The position numbers and the translations under genes were made by a program. DNA of 54,451 nt from Betaproteobacteria bacterium (lineage in GTDB: Bacteria; Pseudomonadota; Gammaproteobacteria; Burkholderiales; SHXO01), in assembly GCA_009693245.1 (NCBI GenBank), contig SHXO01000008.1:1-54451 (forward strand), read 5' to 3'. The notes below the pieces were generated by a model that was not told where the DNA came from, did not search any database, and was given only the letters and a program-made list of their open reading frames with translations. Below, one piece after another: positions 16,589-25,983 of the stretch (position 1 is its first letter; each line of letters opens with the position of its first letter).

Positions 16589-18007
16589 ATGAAAGAATAC
16601 GAACAATTCGATGCGGTGGGCATGGCGAATCTGGTTCGCACGAAGGCCGTGAGCGCGGAAGAATTGCTCGAAGCCGCCATTACGCGCAGCGAAGCGCTGC
16701 GCACCAAGATCAACGCGCTCTGTGTCCCTTGTTACGAGCATGGGCGCGAGGCCATCAAGCGCGGCCTGCCGCCAGGACCGTTCGCGGGCGTGCCCTTCGT
16801 GCTGAAGGATTTGCACGCGCTGTGCAACGGCACGCTGAGTTCCTATGGCAGCCGCTTCTTCATGGACAATGTGGCGGACCACGACACCGCGCAAGTCGCG
16901 CGCTATAAAAGCGGCGGCCTGGTGATTTTCGGTAAATCTAGCACGCCGGAGTTCGGCCTCACCGTGACCACGGAACCCAAGATATATGGCCCCACACGTA
17001 ATCCCTGGAACGCGGACTACATGGCCGGTGGTTCCAGCGGCGGTGCCGCAGCGGCGGTGGCGGCGGGCGTCGTGCCCGCGGCGCACGCCACCGATGGGGG
17101 CGGTTCCATTCGCATTCCCGCATCGTGCTGCGGCTTGGTGGGATTGAAACCCACGCGAGGGCGCAATCCCGCCGGGCCGGACAGAGGTGAGGGATGGTCG
17201 GGCATGAGCCACGAACATGTGGTTACCCGCTCGGTGCGCGACAGTGCCGCCTTGCTCGATCTCACGGCGGGGCCCGATCTGGGCGCACCCTATTTCGCCG
17301 AGCGGCCCAAGCGTCCCTTCTTGGCGGAAGTGGGCGCCGATCCGGGAAGACTGCGCATCGGTTTGGCCTTGCGCACCCCGGCGGGTGAGGCGTTGCACGC
17401 CGAGTGCGCGGCAGCGGTGCGTGACGCGGCCTTTCTGCTCACCGCCCTGGGACATCACGTGGAAGAGGTGGCATTATCCGCGCTTCCCGAAGATTTTTCC
17501 GAATCCTTCCGCACCGCCATCGGCGGGAGTGTTCGCGCGGCGGTGGATAGTTACGCGAAGAAAAAGGGGAAGACCGCGCAGCGCGAACACTTCGAGTACG
17601 TGACATGGATGTTCTACGAGATGGGCGGAAAAGCGAGTGCGGCCGATTATGCGCGGGCCGTGCTGGGCATCCATGGGGCCGGCCGCCACGTGGCGCAATG
17701 GTTCACCGGTTTCGATCTGCTGCTCACACCCACCCTACCGGATCCTCCCCAGAAAATCGGCGTGTTCAACATGGATTCTCCAGTGCTGGACGATTACGCT
17801 CGCGCGATTACCCGGCTCACCTCCTTTACCGCGCCCTTCAACGCCAGCGGTTCGCCGGCGGTGAGTCTGCCGTTGCATTGGACGGCGGACGGATTACCCG
17901 TGGGCGTGCAACTGGCCGCGCCTTATGGCGAGGAAGCGATCCTGATTCGCGTGGCAAGCCAGTTGGAAGCAGCGAAGCCGTGGTTCAACCGAAGGCCATC
18001 GCAATGA
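16589..18007 (+). CDS. Amidase (amidase signature family)
   Basis: 472 residues. The amidase signature triad is visible: catalytic Lys73 in FVLKDLHAL, the cis-Ser in GGSSGG (residues 147-152) and the nucleophile Ser173 in [11 protein letters not shown]. The C-terminus has the typical [17 protein letters not shown] and [10 protein letters not shown] blocks. It hydrolyses a carboxamide to acid plus ammonia in the cytoplasm. It sits between livF and livH, so it probably works on the imported compound. Urea carboxylase-type partner domains are absent, so it is not an allophanate hydrolase fusion. Confidence 0.92.
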   Translation: MKEYEQFDAVGMANLVRTKAVSAEELLEAAITRSEALRTKINALCVPCYEHGREAIKRGLPPGPFAGVPFVLKDLHALCNGTLSSYGSRFFMDNVADHDTAQVARYKSGGLVIFGKSSTPEFGLTVTTEPKIYGPTRNPWNADYMAGGSSGGAAAAVAAGVVPAAHATDGGGSIRIPASCCGLVGLKPTRGRNPAGPDRGEGWSGMSHEHVVTRSVRDSAALLDLTAGPDLGAPYFAERPKRPFLAEVGADPGRLRIGLALRTPAGEALHAECAAAVRDAAFLLTALGHHVEEVALSALPEDFSESFRTAIGGSVRAAVDSYAKKKGKTAQREHFEYVTWMFYEMGGKASAADYARAVLGIHGAGRHVAQWFTGFDLLLTPTLPDPPQKIGVFNMDSPVLDDYARAITRLTSFTAPFNASGSPAVSLPLHWTADGLPVGVQLAAPYGEEAILIRVASQLEAAKPWFNRRPSQ

Positions 18008-18010
18008 GCT

Positions 18011-18042
18011 TCCTCCTCCCTCCTCCCCCCTCCCTCCTCCCT
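18011..18042 (+). repeat. Pyrimidine-rich CTCC repeat before livH
   Basis: A 32-base run made almost only of C and T with repeated TCCTCC and CCTCCC words on the sense strand, ending 11 bases before the livH ATG. TCCTCC matches the anti-Shine-Dalgarno core of 16S rRNA. A ribosome binding site AAGGG sits just after it. Confidence 0.7.
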
Positions 18043-18052
18043 TAGAAGGGCC

Positions 18053-18925
18053 ATGGAAGCCTTCCTCCACCAAGTATTCTCAGGGCTTGCCACCGGCGGT
18101 ATATACGCCAGCTTGGCGCTCGCGTTGGTGATGATTTACCAGTCCACCAATCACATCAATTTCGCTCAAGGCGAGATGGCGATGTTCAGCACCTATCTCG
18201 CGTGGACCATGGCGCAGGCGGGCTTTCCCTTTTGGATAGCCTTCGGAGCCACCATCGCGATTTCCTTCGTGGCAGGCGTGATCATCGAACGCGTGATCAT
18301 CCGTCCCGTGGAGAATGCGCCGGTACTCTCGGTGGTGACCGTGTTCGTCGCGCTCCTAGTCATTCTCAACAGCGTGGCGGGGTGGATCTACACGTACACG
18401 ATCAAGACTTTTCCCAGCCCCTTTCCCGCCGCGCCGCCCTTCGGCAATAAATACATTTCCTCGCACGAACTGGGCACCATTGGCATCACTTTGGTGATGC
18501 TCGTGATGTTGTACTGTTTCTTTCGGTTCACGCCCCTGGGACTCGCGATGCGCGCGGCGGCGCAGAATCCCGTGTCCAGCAAGCTCGCCGGTATTCGGGT
18601 GAGTTGGATGCTGGCTTTGGGCTGGGGCTTGGCGGCGGCCGTCGGTGCCGTTGCGGGCGTGCTGGTGGCCCCGGTGATTTATCTCGAACCCAACATGATG
18701 GCCGGTGTGCTGCTCTATGCCTTTGCCGCCGCCTTGATGGGCGGTATCGATAGTCCCTTCGGCGCCGTGGTCGGAGGCTTTCTCGTGGGTGTCGTGGAAA
18801 ATTTGCTGGGGGCCTACGTGATTGGCACCGAATTAAAACTCACGGTAGCGCTGGCCATCATCATTGTCGTACTGCTTGTCAAGCCGAGCGGATTCTTCGG
18901 CAAGGTGTTCGTGAGGCGCGTATGA
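18053..18925 (+). CDS. livH: Branched-chain amino acid-type ABC permease LivH
   Basis: 290 residues, strongly hydrophobic, with about eight membrane helices. Typical LivH motifs are GLATGGIYASLALALVMIY, INFAQGEMAMFSTY and, near the C-terminus, DSPFGAVVGGFLVGVVENL. It forms the inner-membrane channel with LivM, and its stop overlaps the livM start (ATGA). Confidence 0.93.
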   Translation: MEAFLHQVFSGLATGGIYASLALALVMIYQSTNHINFAQGEMAMFSTYLAWTMAQAGFPFWIAFGATIAISFVAGVIIERVIIRPVENAPVLSVVTVFVALLVILNSVAGWIYTYTIKTFPSPFPAAPPFGNKYISSHELGTIGITLVMLVMLYCFFRFTPLGLAMRAAAQNPVSSKLAGIRVSWMLALGWGLAAAVGAVAGVLVAPVIYLEPNMMAGVLLYAFAAALMGGIDSPFGAVVGGFLVGVVENLLGAYVIGTELKLTVALAIIIVVLLVKPSGFFGKVFVRRV

Positions 18926-19887
18926 GCGAGGTCATGAAGAGTCCCGCCTCCAAAATCACCGGCATCATCGCGCTCATCGTGCTGGCCACGGTGCTGCCGT
19001 TTTTCATCAGCAACTACCGCGTGTTCCAGTTCAACATGGTGCTGGTCTACGCCATCGTGTTGCTGGGCTTGAATCTGCTCACGGGGTACAACGGGCAGAT
19101 CTCCTTGGGCCACGGTGCTTTCTACGCCATCGGCGCCTACGTGGCCGCCGTATTGATGGACAAATTCGGCTGGCCCTATTGGAGCACCATTCCCGTGGCG
19201 GGTATTGTGTGCTTCGTGTCGGGATTCTTGTTCGGCATGCCGGCGCTGCGCTTGAGCGGGCATTACCTCGCGCTGGCGACCTTTGCCTTGGGCGTCGCGA
19301 TGCCGCAGTTACTGAAGTACAAACATCTGGAAGAATGGACAGGGGGTGTGCAAGGCATCGTGATCATGAAACCCGATCCGCCCTTCGGGTTGAAGATCAC
19401 CCCTGATCAATGGTTGTATCTCTTCACGCTTGCCATCACCGTGGTGATGTTCGTCCTTGCGTGGAATTTACTGAGGGGGCGGGTGGGCCGCGCACTGGTG
19501 GCCATTCGCGACCACCCCGTCGCGGCGGAAGCCATGGGTGTCAACATCTCGCTCTACAAGACCATGACCTTCGGCATCAGCGCCTTGTATACCGGCGTTG
19601 CCGGCGCGCTAGGCGCCATCGTCATTCAGTTCGTGGCACCCGACAGCTTTCCAACGGGGCTGTCCATCAGCTTCATGGTGGGTGTGGTGATAGGCGGCGT
19701 GGCCTCCATTTCCGGAGCCATCTACGGCGCCTTCTTCATCCAATTCGTTCCCAACTTCGCCGACCAAATTTCCAAGGCCGCGCCTTGGGCAGTCTACGGA
19801 TTGTTCCTTCTATTTTTCGTCTACCTCATGCCTTTCGGCGTGGCCGGGTCAGTGCGCTGGGTCACGGCGCGGCTGCGCGGGGCCTAA
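18922..19887 (+). CDS. livM: Branched-chain amino acid-type ABC permease LivM
   Basis: 321 residues, multi-spanning. It has [43 protein letters not shown] and the EAA-like loop [18 protein letters not shown], all standard for LivM. It ends in a four-base tail-to-tail overlap with upp. Confidence 0.93.
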   Translation: MSEVMKSPASKITGIIALIVLATVLPFFISNYRVFQFNMVLVYAIVLLGLNLLTGYNGQISLGHGAFYAIGAYVAAVLMDKFGWPYWSTIPVAGIVCFVSGFLFGMPALRLSGHYLALATFALGVAMPQLLKYKHLEEWTGGVQGIVIMKPDPPFGLKITPDQWLYLFTLAITVVMFVLAWNLLRGRVGRALVAIRDHPVAAEAMGVNISLYKTMTFGISALYTGVAGALGAIVIQFVAPDSFPTGLSISFMVGVVIGGVASISGAIYGAFFIQFVPNFADQISKAAPWAVYGLFLLFFVYLMPFGVAGSVRWVTARLRGA

Positions 19888-20534
19888 TTCTTCGTCCCAA
19901 ACAACCGGTCGCCCGCGTCGCCCAAGCCGGGGACGATATAAGCGTGATCGTTTAGGTGATCGTCGATGGAAGCCACGTACATGGTCACATCGGGGTGGGC
20001 ATCGAGATAGGTGCGAATGCCTTCCGGCGTGGCCACCAGGGCGAGGAACTGAATATCCTTGGCCGCCACGCCACGCTTCTTCAGCACATTGACCGCGTGC
20101 ACGGCCGAGTTGCCCGTGCCAATCATCGGGTCGCACACAAGAAATGCGCGGCCCTCGATTTCCGGAAGCCTCACGATGTACTCCACGGGCCTGTGATGCT
20201 CGTCCCGGTACACGCCGATGTGGCCCACGCGGGCCGAGGGGATAAGTTCCAGGAGTCCGTCGGCCATCACGATGCCCGCGCGCAGAATGGGCACCACCGT
20301 GAGCTTCTTGCCGGCGATGATGGGCGCATCCATGGCGGTGATGGGAGTTTCGATGGCCCGCGTGGTGAGCGGCAGATGGCGGGTGGCCTCGTAACCCATG
20401 AGCAGGGTAATCTCGCGCAACAACTCGCGAAAAGTGCGGGTGGAAGTGGTCTTATCCCGCATGTGGCTGAGCTTGTGCTGTATGAGCGGGTGATCGATCA
20501 CGAACACGTTCTTGAACCGGGGATCTTGCCGCAT
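19884..20534 (-). CDS. upp: Uracil phosphoribosyltransferase
   Basis: 216 residues, slightly longer than the common 208. It has the Upp-specific LTTRAIETP, the purine-like segment VPILRAG, the PRPP loop [11 protein letters not shown] and the uracil-binding C-terminus [16 protein letters not shown]. It makes UMP from uracil and PRPP in pyrimidine salvage. It faces the DUF3830 gene divergently. Its place beside a dihydropyrimidinase locus may be meaningful or chance. Confidence 0.96.
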   Translation of the reverse strand: MRQDPRFKNVFVIDHPLIQHKLSHMRDKTTSTRTFRELLREITLLMGYEATRHLPLTTRAIETPITAMDAPIIAGKKLTVVPILRAGIVMADGLLELIPSARVGHIGVYRDEHHRPVEYIVRLPEIEGRAFLVCDPMIGTGNSAVHAVNVLKKRGVAAKDIQFLALVATPEGIRTYLDAHPDVTMYVASIDDHLNDHAYIVPGLGDAGDRLFGTKN

Positions 20535-20588
20535 GGCGTGTTACTTTCTGGTTGTGAGCGATTGCAAGTTTAGCCTGGAGGAGATTCC

Positions 20589-21011
20589 ATGACGCAAGTG
20601 AACATCACGGTGGGTGCGAAGCCCGGCCTCAAATTTACCGCGCGTTTCGAGGAGGCCCTGGCCCCGCGAACGTGCGCCGCCTTCCGCAAGCTGCTTCCCT
20701 TCCATAATAAACTCATCCAAACGCGCTGGAGCGGGGAATCGGCCTGGGTACCGCTGGGCACGCTGGACCTCGGCCTGGGTGCCGAGAACGCCACCAGCCA
20801 CCCCTCGCGCGGCGATATTCTGCTCTATCCTGCGGGGGCGAGCGAGACGGAGATTCTGTTCCCCTACGGTAGCTGTTGCTTCTCCAGTAAGGTGGGCCAG
20901 TTGGCCGGCAATCATTTCCTCACCCTCACGTCGGGGCATGAATTGCTCGCGGAAATGGGGCGGCGGGTGCTGTGGGAGGGGGCGCAGGATGTTTCGATCG
21001 AGTTGGTGTGA
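20589..21011 (+). CDS. DUF3830 family protein
   Basis: 140 residues. The segment FPYGSCCFSSKVGQLAGNHFLTL is the DUF3830 signature; the family has a cyclophilin-like beta-barrel fold. The ATG at 20589 follows a GGAGG box. Members often lie beside amidases, hydantoinases and ABC importers of amino acid derivatives, which fits this neighbourhood. Its reaction is not known to me. Confidence 0.85.
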   Translation: MTQVNITVGAKPGLKFTARFEEALAPRTCAAFRKLLPFHNKLIQTRWSGESAWVPLGTLDLGLGAENATSHPSRGDILLYPAGASETEILFPYGSCCFSSKVGQLAGNHFLTLTSGHELLAEMGRRVLWEGAQDVSIELV

Positions 21012-21059
21012 TCTCCACCCCACTGAAAATTGCTCGCGTCCAACCGAGAGTGTTTGGTT

Positions 21060-22097
21060 TTAAGCTTTTATGATCTTACCCATGAACGCCATCAGCGATC
21101 TTCGTACGCGCGAGGGTTCCAGTCCTTGAGTGATGAACACGAGCTTCGAGCGGTGGTCCGCATCGGGCCAGCGTTCCATGTGTACTGGAGGATGCACCAG
21201 TTGTTGCACGCCGTGGACGGCCACGGGTGCGCTCTCGCCAGCCACGTTGAGGATGCCTTTGACGCGCAGCACTTCGGTGCCGTGACGGTTGAGCAGCATG
21301 GTGAGCCATAGCCCGAAGTCCGTCCAATCCAGCGGGTCATCGAAGACCAAGCAGAAGGACTGAATATCGTCTCCATGCCGGTTGGGATCGTGACGATGGC
21401 CTGTGTGTATACCGGCCCGGGCTTCTTGCGCGAACCAGCGGCGCACCTCCTCGGTCTTCGAGTCGATATCGAACACGTCCTGCGATAGGAGGCGGCCGGC
21501 TTGGTCCTCTTGCGCCGGGGCCATGAGGATCTGCGCGGAATGGTTGAAACGGCGCACTCGTTCGGCGAGCGTATTCACGGTTTGCGTGGTCGTGAGATCG
21601 GTCTTGGTGATGACGATGCGGTCCGCCACGGCGCATTGCTTGAGGGATTCCGGCTGGCGGTCGAGATGGCTCTGGCCATTCACCGCATCCAAGGTGGTGA
21701 TGACATTACCCAGGCGGTAGTGATGGCATAGCACGGGGTCGGCCGTGACGGTGGTGAGCACGGGCAAGGGATCGGCCAAGCCCGTGGTTTCGATCACCAG
21801 GCGGCGGAAGGCCGGTACGACGCCCTGGTCGCGCTTGGAGTGCAGTTCGCGCATGGCTTTGGAAAGATCGCCGCGAATGGTGCAACACAGGCAGCCCGAT
21901 TGGAGCAAAACCGTGGTCTCGTCCACCCGCTCCAGCAGATGATGATCCAACCCCACCTCACCGAATTCGTTGATAAGGACGGCCGTATCGTGCAGCAGCG
22001 GTGATCGCAACAAACGCTGCAAGAGCGTGGTCTTGCCCGAGCCGAGAAATCCGGTGAGTACGTTGACCGGGGTGAAGGCAGGAAACGCCTCGCTCAT
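21060..22097 (-). CDS. CobW/COG0523 family GTP-binding metal chaperone
   Basis: 345 residues from the ATG at 22097. Walker A is GFLGSGKTTLL, the metal-binding motif is GCLCC, switch-type GLADP follows, and the guanine motif is TKTD (VITKTDL). The C-terminal CobW domain contains VKGILNVAG. A His-rich-like stretch (GIHTGHRHDPNRHGDD) may help bind metal. The family loads Zn or Co into target enzymes using GTP. Nearby metallohydrolases such as the dihydropyrimidinase are possible clients. Its start overlaps the stop of the small upstream gene (ATGA). Confidence 0.92.
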   Translation of the reverse strand: MSEAFPAFTPVNVLTGFLGSGKTTLLQRLLRSPLLHDTAVLINEFGEVGLDHHLLERVDETTVLLQSGCLCCTIRGDLSKAMRELHSKRDQGVVPAFRRLVIETTGLADPLPVLTTVTADPVLCHHYRLGNVITTLDAVNGQSHLDRQPESLKQCAVADRIVITKTDLTTTQTVNTLAERVRRFNHSAQILMAPAQEDQAGRLLSQDVFDIDSKTEEVRRWFAQEARAGIHTGHRHDPNRHGDDIQSFCLVFDDPLDWTDFGLWLTMLLNRHGTEVLRVKGILNVAGESAPVAVHGVQQLVHPPVHMERWPDADHRSKLVFITQGLEPSRVRRSLMAFMGKIIKA

Positions 22098-22420
22098 TTT
22101 GGCTGCCCGAGCCGCTCCATGAGTGCATCGTCCAGCGGATCGCAACGGCGCCCAGCCAGTTTCTCCGCCGTGGGCCAGAGATGGTTCAGACCGTCGAAGA
22201 CTTCGCTCTTGCCCGTGAGCGTACGCAGAATGTAAGCGTTGGATTGCCAGTCTTCGAGCGTGAGAGCGTAGTGCTTCAACACCCGGTTGGCCGCCTGAAT
22301 GCGGTTGGCGCGCTCACGGCGGCGCTCTTGCGGGGAACGATTGCGGGTGTAGACGCCCTCGCGCGCCACGGCGTCGGTCCAGTGGTCTTGACCGCCAAGG
22401 ATGCCGCACAGGCCGCACAT
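22094..22420 (-). CDS. Small CxxC protein coupled to the CobW GTPase
   Basis: 108 residues starting MCGLCGILGG, so a CxxC pair sits at the very N-terminus. The rest is basic and helical with a conserved-looking centre (RANRIQAANRVLKHYALTLEDW). The four-base overlap with the CobW gene implies coupled translation and joint function, perhaps as a metal-binding partner. I recall similar small proteins beside CobW genes in Betaproteobacteria but know no function. No Shine-Dalgarno sequence is visible; a pyrimidine repeat sits just upstream of the ATG on the sense strand. Confidence 0.75.
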   Translation of the reverse strand: MCGLCGILGGQDHWTDAVAREGVYTRNRSPQERRRERANRIQAANRVLKHYALTLEDWQSNAYILRTLTGKSEVFDGLNHLWPTAEKLAGRRCDPLDDALMERLGQPK

Positions 22421-22428
22421 CTTTGTCA

Positions 22429-22452
22429 GGGAGGAGGGAGGAGGGAGGGGGG
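22429..22452 (-). repeat. Pyrimidine-rich CCTCC repeat upstream of the CxxC gene
   Basis: On the minus (sense) strand this is a run of CCTCCCTCCTCCC words ending eight bases before the ATG at 22420. It is the same type of tract, in the same relation to a start codon, as those at 18011 and 26071. Confidence 0.65.
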
Positions 22453-22459
22453 CGAAGTT

Positions 22460-22483
22460 CCTTCCCCCGCTTGCGGGGGAAGG
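22460..22483. repeat. Perfect hairpin CCTTCCCCCGC / GCGGGGGAAGG
   Basis: Eleven-base perfect arms around a two-base centre, about 17 bases after the stop of the deacetylase-like gene. No U-run follows on either strand, so it is more likely a dispersed palindromic repeat or mRNA-stabilising hairpin than a classical terminator. Confidence 0.7.
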
Positions 22484-22499
22484 TTAGGATGGCGGGAGA

Positions 22500-23381
22500 C
22501 TACTTCTTGCGCGGGCTGCGGCGCGCGAAGTCGTCGGCCATTTCGTTCATGGTGACCCACTTCACGCCCGGGTGCCGGGAGATGTGATTGAAAAAGCGTT
22601 CGAGCATCAGCAATACTTGCGGGCGCCCGCTCACGTCCGGGTGGATGGTGATGGGAAACACCGCGTAGTCGTACTCCCGGTAGACCCAATCGAACTGGTC
22701 GCGCCACATTTCCTCCAAATGGCGCGGGTTGACGAAGCCGTGGCTGTTGGGGGCTTTCTTGATGAACATCATGGGCGGCAGGTCGTCCAGGTACCAGTTG
22801 CCGGCGATTTCGATGAGATCGGTTTCCTTGCCGCGCTTCAATGGCACCATCCACTCGCTCGCTTTCTTGGAGTAGTCGATCTTCGTCCAGGAATCGCCCA
22901 CGCGCACGTAGTAGGGCTGGAAGTCGTGATGCATCAGCGAGTGGTCATACTTGATGCCGCGCTCCAGCAGCAGTTCGTTGGTGACGTTGCTGAACTCCCA
23001 CCAAGGCGCCACGTAGCCGGTGGGCCGCTTGCCCTGGAGCTTGCTGACGAGCTCGATGCACTTGTCGAGTACTTCGGTTTCCTGCGAGCGGGTCATGGCG
23101 ATGGGATTCTCGTGCGTGTAACCGTGGATGCCCACCTCGTGACCGGCCTTGGCCACGGCTTCCATCTCCTTCGGGAAGGTTTCGATGGAGTGGCCCGGGA
23201 TGAACCAGGTGGTCTTGATACCGAAGCGGTCGAAGAGCTTCAACAACCGGGGTGAGCCCACTTCTCCGGAGAACATGCCGCGCGAGATGTCGTCCGGGGA
23301 GTCTTCTCCGCCGTAGGAACCCAACCATCCCGCCACCGCGTCAACGTCTATCCCAAACCCACACAGAATTTCCTTCGCCAT
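22500..23381 (-). CDS. Polysaccharide deacetylase-fold hydrolase, possible cyclic imidase
   Basis: 293 residues with a strong AGGAGG site. The carbohydrate esterase 4-type fold is shown by FGIDVDAV, the metal-site HGYTHE (residues around 88-93) and TTWFIPGH. There is no signal peptide, so it is cytosolic, unlike true polysaccharide deacetylases. The same subfamily includes PgdA of Helicobacter pylori and bacterial cyclic imide hydrolases, which have about the same length. With a hydantoinase, amidase and importers around it, a cyclic imide or ureide hydrolase is the better guess. It is divergent from the OCD-like gene across a region with an operator-like dyad. Confidence 0.82.
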   Translation of the reverse strand: MAKEILCGFGIDVDAVAGWLGSYGGEDSPDDISRGMFSGEVGSPRLLKLFDRFGIKTTWFIPGHSIETFPKEMEAVAKAGHEVGIHGYTHENPIAMTRSQETEVLDKCIELVSKLQGKRPTGYVAPWWEFSNVTNELLLERGIKYDHSLMHHDFQPYYVRVGDSWTKIDYSKKASEWMVPLKRGKETDLIEIAGNWYLDDLPPMMFIKKAPNSHGFVNPRHLEEMWRDQFDWVYREYDYAVFPITIHPDVSGRPQVLLMLERFFNHISRHPGVKWVTMNEMADDFARRSPRKK

Positions 23382-23434
23382 GGTTTCCTCCTAGAGTGAA
23401 AGTTCTCGGATTAGTTTATCGCTTAAATCCGTCG

Positions 23435-23460
23435 CGGCGCCACTACCTTGCGTGGCGCCG
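23435..23460. promoter_or_regulatory. Operator-like dyad in divergent promoter region
   Basis: Perfect nine-base inverted repeat CGGCGCCAC / GTGGCGCCG with an eight-base spacer, in the 172 bases between the divergent deacetylase-like and OCD-like genes. A dimeric repressor site is plausible. No regulator gene is adjacent, so the cognate protein is unknown. Confidence 0.5.
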
Positions 23461-23480
23461 GCAAATCCCTCGAAAGGGCG

Positions 23481-23509
23481 TTGACGCTCCCGCCTGGTAC
23501 GTCTACTCT
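23481..23509 (+). promoter_or_regulatory. Candidate sigma-70 promoter for the OCD-like gene
   Basis: TTGACG at 23481-23486, a 17-base spacer, then TACTCT at 23504-23509, 44 bases before the ATG at 23554. The -35 is good and the -10 mediocre. It lies just downstream of the operator-like dyad, a sensible place for control. Confidence 0.5.
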
Positions 23510-23553
23510 TCGCGGATAATTGGACTGCCCCGAAGCCAGGGCAGAGGGAGACC

Positions 23554-24567
23554 ATGGAAAGTTGGCGCAATCGCAAGACCCTCATCTTGAGCCGTACCGA
23601 GATGATGGGACTGCTTACCCCCGCGGAATACAACGGATGTGTCGAGCAAGCCTACCGCATGCATGGCGAGCGGCGCTTCTACATGGATCCCAAGGGGCAC
23701 ATCGTTCTCGATAAGTATCCAGGCGAGTGGGAGGCCATGCCCTCCTATATCGAGGAGCCCGAGGCCGCCGCTTGCAAATGGGTTTCGATCCGCGAGCGCA
23801 ACCGCGAGAAATACGATTTGCCGACAGTCTTTTCCATTTTGATCTATACGCACCCCGAGACGGGATTTCCTCTTGCCATCTGCGATGGGAGCTATCACAC
23901 GGTCATGCGCACCGGTTCGGCGGCGGCGGTGTCGGCCAAGTGGCTGGCGCGCAAGAACTCCAAGGTGCTCGCCATAGCTGGGGCGGGTAATATGGCCGAG
24001 GGCGTACTGGCCACCTGCAACGAGATCTTTGCATGGGAAGATGTGCGGGTGTGGAGCCGCTCCCAGAAAACCTTGGACCATTTCCGCGCTACTCAACAGT
24101 CCAAGTACAAGAGCTTCAAGATCAAAACGTCCACCAATCTGGAAGAAGTCGTGCGCGGAGCGGACGTGCTGGTCACCGTGACGCCAGCGCGCGGCGCCAT
24201 CGTCAAGAACGAGTGGATCGGCGAGGGCATGCACATCGCGGCCCTGGGCGCGGACAAGGGTGGCGACCAGGAGCTGGAGGCGAAGATACTTCAGCGCGCA
24301 CGCATCTTCGTGGACGATATCCGCCAGTGCCGCACCGATGGCGAAATCAATGTGCCGCTCTCGCAAGGGTTATTGCGAGAGCAGGATATCGCGGGCGAGA
24401 TCGGAGAGGTTGTCACCGGTAAGAAAATAGGGCGCTCCTCGGACAAGGAAATCACCTTGTTCGATTCGACGGGGATCGCCTTGCAGGATTCGGCCACTAT
24501 TCCGCTGGAGTATGAGCGGGCGGTTGCCGCTGGGGTCGGAATCGAAAAGAAGATGATATCGACCTAA
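23554..24567 (+). CDS. Ornithine cyclodeaminase / mu-crystallin family protein
   Basis: 337 residues, ATG preceded by AGGGAGA. The N-terminal part carries the substrate-side motif VMRTGSAAAVSAKWLA. The Rossmann motif AGAGNMAEG lies at about residues 149-157, and HIAALGADKGGDQEL is the family's post-Rossmann block. Members are ornithine cyclodeaminase, alanine dehydrogenase, ketimine reductases and others, so the substrate cannot be assigned. It heads the Pot-type importer locus and probably acts on an amino acid made from, or imported with, that locus. Tandem 13-base repeats cover its stop codon. Confidence 0.88.
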   Translation: MESWRNRKTLILSRTEMMGLLTPAEYNGCVEQAYRMHGERRFYMDPKGHIVLDKYPGEWEAMPSYIEEPEAAACKWVSIRERNREKYDLPTVFSILIYTHPETGFPLAICDGSYHTVMRTGSAAAVSAKWLARKNSKVLAIAGAGNMAEGVLATCNEIFAWEDVRVWSRSQKTLDHFRATQQSKYKSFKIKTSTNLEEVVRGADVLVTVTPARGAIVKNEWIGEGMHIAALGADKGGDQELEAKILQRARIFVDDIRQCRTDGEINVPLSQGLLREQDIAGEIGEVVTGKKIGRSSDKEITLFDSTGIALQDSATIPLEYERAVAAGVGIEKKMIST

Positions 24568-24607
24568 ACTCGCGACCTAAACTCGCGATTTGAAATCGCG
24601 ACCTAAG
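24561..24607 (+). repeat. Tandem 13-base repeats at the end of the OCD-like gene
   Basis: GACCTAAACTCGC occurs twice head to tail (24561-24573, 24574-24586). A diverged unit GATTTGAAATCGC and a partial GACCTAAG follow. The first unit contains the stop codon. The third unit with its flank forms a self-complementary TCGCGAT..ATCGCGA hairpin at 24583-24601, which might attenuate transcription before the binding-protein gene. Confidence 0.75.
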
Positions 24608-24654
24608 TCACGTAGCTTGTATTTTCTCGGTTTTTCCATCAAAAGGAGGTTGCC

Positions 24655-25980
24655 GTGGCATTGAAGGATCGTATTACCTATAAAGCTGTTGCGCAAGATT
24701 CCAACACCAACGCCAGCCGCCGCCGGTTCCTTAAAACGGCTGGGGCCGTGACAGGCGCGGCGGCCGGTTCGGGCGCCATTACCGGATTCCCCCTGGTCTG
24801 GTCGCAGAACATCAAGGACGTAAAGCTGGTGCAAGTGGGTGGCTCCTACTCCGCCATCAAGGAGATCGCCGACCAGGCCACCAAGGATCTGGGCTTCAAG
24901 GTGGAGATGCAGACCGCCGACCACTCAGCACTTCTGAACCGTTTGGTCACCCAGCCGCAGACCATCGATATCGCCGATATCGAGTACTTCTTCCAGCGCC
25001 ACTTGATCAAGCGTGGCACGCTTCAGCCCATGGACGAGAAGAAGATCAAGCTGTGGGACAAGGTCGTGCCGATTTTCACGAAGGGCACCTATCCCGATGG
25101 CAAGAAGGTTTCCGGCCAAGGCGTGTTGCCCTATGAAGTGCAGTACGTGAATGGTCCGGGGGCCAAGGAATTCTCCAAGGGCCCGACCAAGTGGATCACG
25201 GGTATCCCCACCGTTTACAACGCCGACACCTTGGGCATTCGTCCCGACATGGTCAAGCGCAAGATCGAGAGCTGGTCCGAGTTGCTCAACCCCGAGTGGA
25301 AAGGCAAGACTTCCATCGTGTCCGTGCCTGGCATCGGCATCATGGACGCGGCCATGGCCATCGAAGCGCGCGGGGATATCAAGTACGGCGACAAGGGCAA
25401 CATGACCAAGGCCGAGATCGATAAAACCATCAAGATTCTCAAGGCCGCGAAGAAGGCGGGCCAATTCCGCGCCATGTGGGCTACCTTCGACGAGTCCGTG
25501 AACCTCATGGCGGCGGGCGAAACCATCGTTCAATCCATGTGGTCACCGGCCGTGACCGCCGTGCGTTCGCGCGGCATACCGTGCTACTACGCACCGCTCA
25601 AGGAAGGCTATCGCGCCTGGGGAAGCTGCATCGCCCCCATGGCCCACCTCAAGGGCATCCAGCTTGACGCGGCCTACGAGTACATCAATTGGTATATGTC
25701 GGGCTGGCAGGCGGGTTTCATCGCCAAGCAAGGCTATTACAGTTCCGTCCCCGAGGCCGCCAAGAAATTCATGACCGAGGACGAGTACGGTTATTGGTAC
25801 GAGGGCAAAGCAGCCAAGGGCGAGATCAAGGATCCCTACGGCAGTACCATGGAGAAAGCCGGTGCCGTGCGCGACGGCGGCGCCTTCTGGGATCGCATGG
25901 GTAAGGTCGCGTGCTGGAATACGTTGATGGACGAGAACCAGTACATGGTCAAGAAGTGGAATGAGTTCTTGGCGTCCTGA
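24655..25980 (+). CDS. Extracellular solute-binding protein of a Pot-type ABC importer
   Basis: 441 residues. The GTG start has a strong AAAGGAGG box. An N-terminal twin-arginine signal (RRRFLKTAGAVTGAAAG) is followed by a class D/PotD-like binding-protein fold with WITGIPTVYNADTLG. It delivers ligand to the permease genes that follow. The Tat signal is usual for this subgroup of PotD-like proteins, many of which bind ligands other than polyamines. The intergenic stretch to the permease (25981-26110) holds complementary purine and pyrimidine tracts. Confidence 0.9.
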   Translation: MALKDRITYKAVAQDSNTNASRRRFLKTAGAVTGAAAGSGAITGFPLVWSQNIKDVKLVQVGGSYSAIKEIADQATKDLGFKVEMQTADHSALLNRLVTQPQTIDIADIEYFFQRHLIKRGTLQPMDEKKIKLWDKVVPIFTKGTYPDGKKVSGQGVLPYEVQYVNGPGAKEFSKGPTKWITGIPTVYNADTLGIRPDMVKRKIESWSELLNPEWKGKTSIVSVPGIGIMDAAMAIEARGDIKYGDKGNMTKAEIDKTIKILKAAKKAGQFRAMWATFDESVNLMAAGETIVQSMWSPAVTAVRSRGIPCYYAPLKEGYRAWGSCIAPMAHLKGIQLDAAYEYINWYMSGWQAGFIAKQGYYSSVPEAAKKFMTEDEYGYWYEGKAAKGEIKDPYGSTMEKAGAVRDGGAFWDRMGKVACWNTLMDENQYMVKKWNEFLAS

Positions 25981-25983
25981 TTT

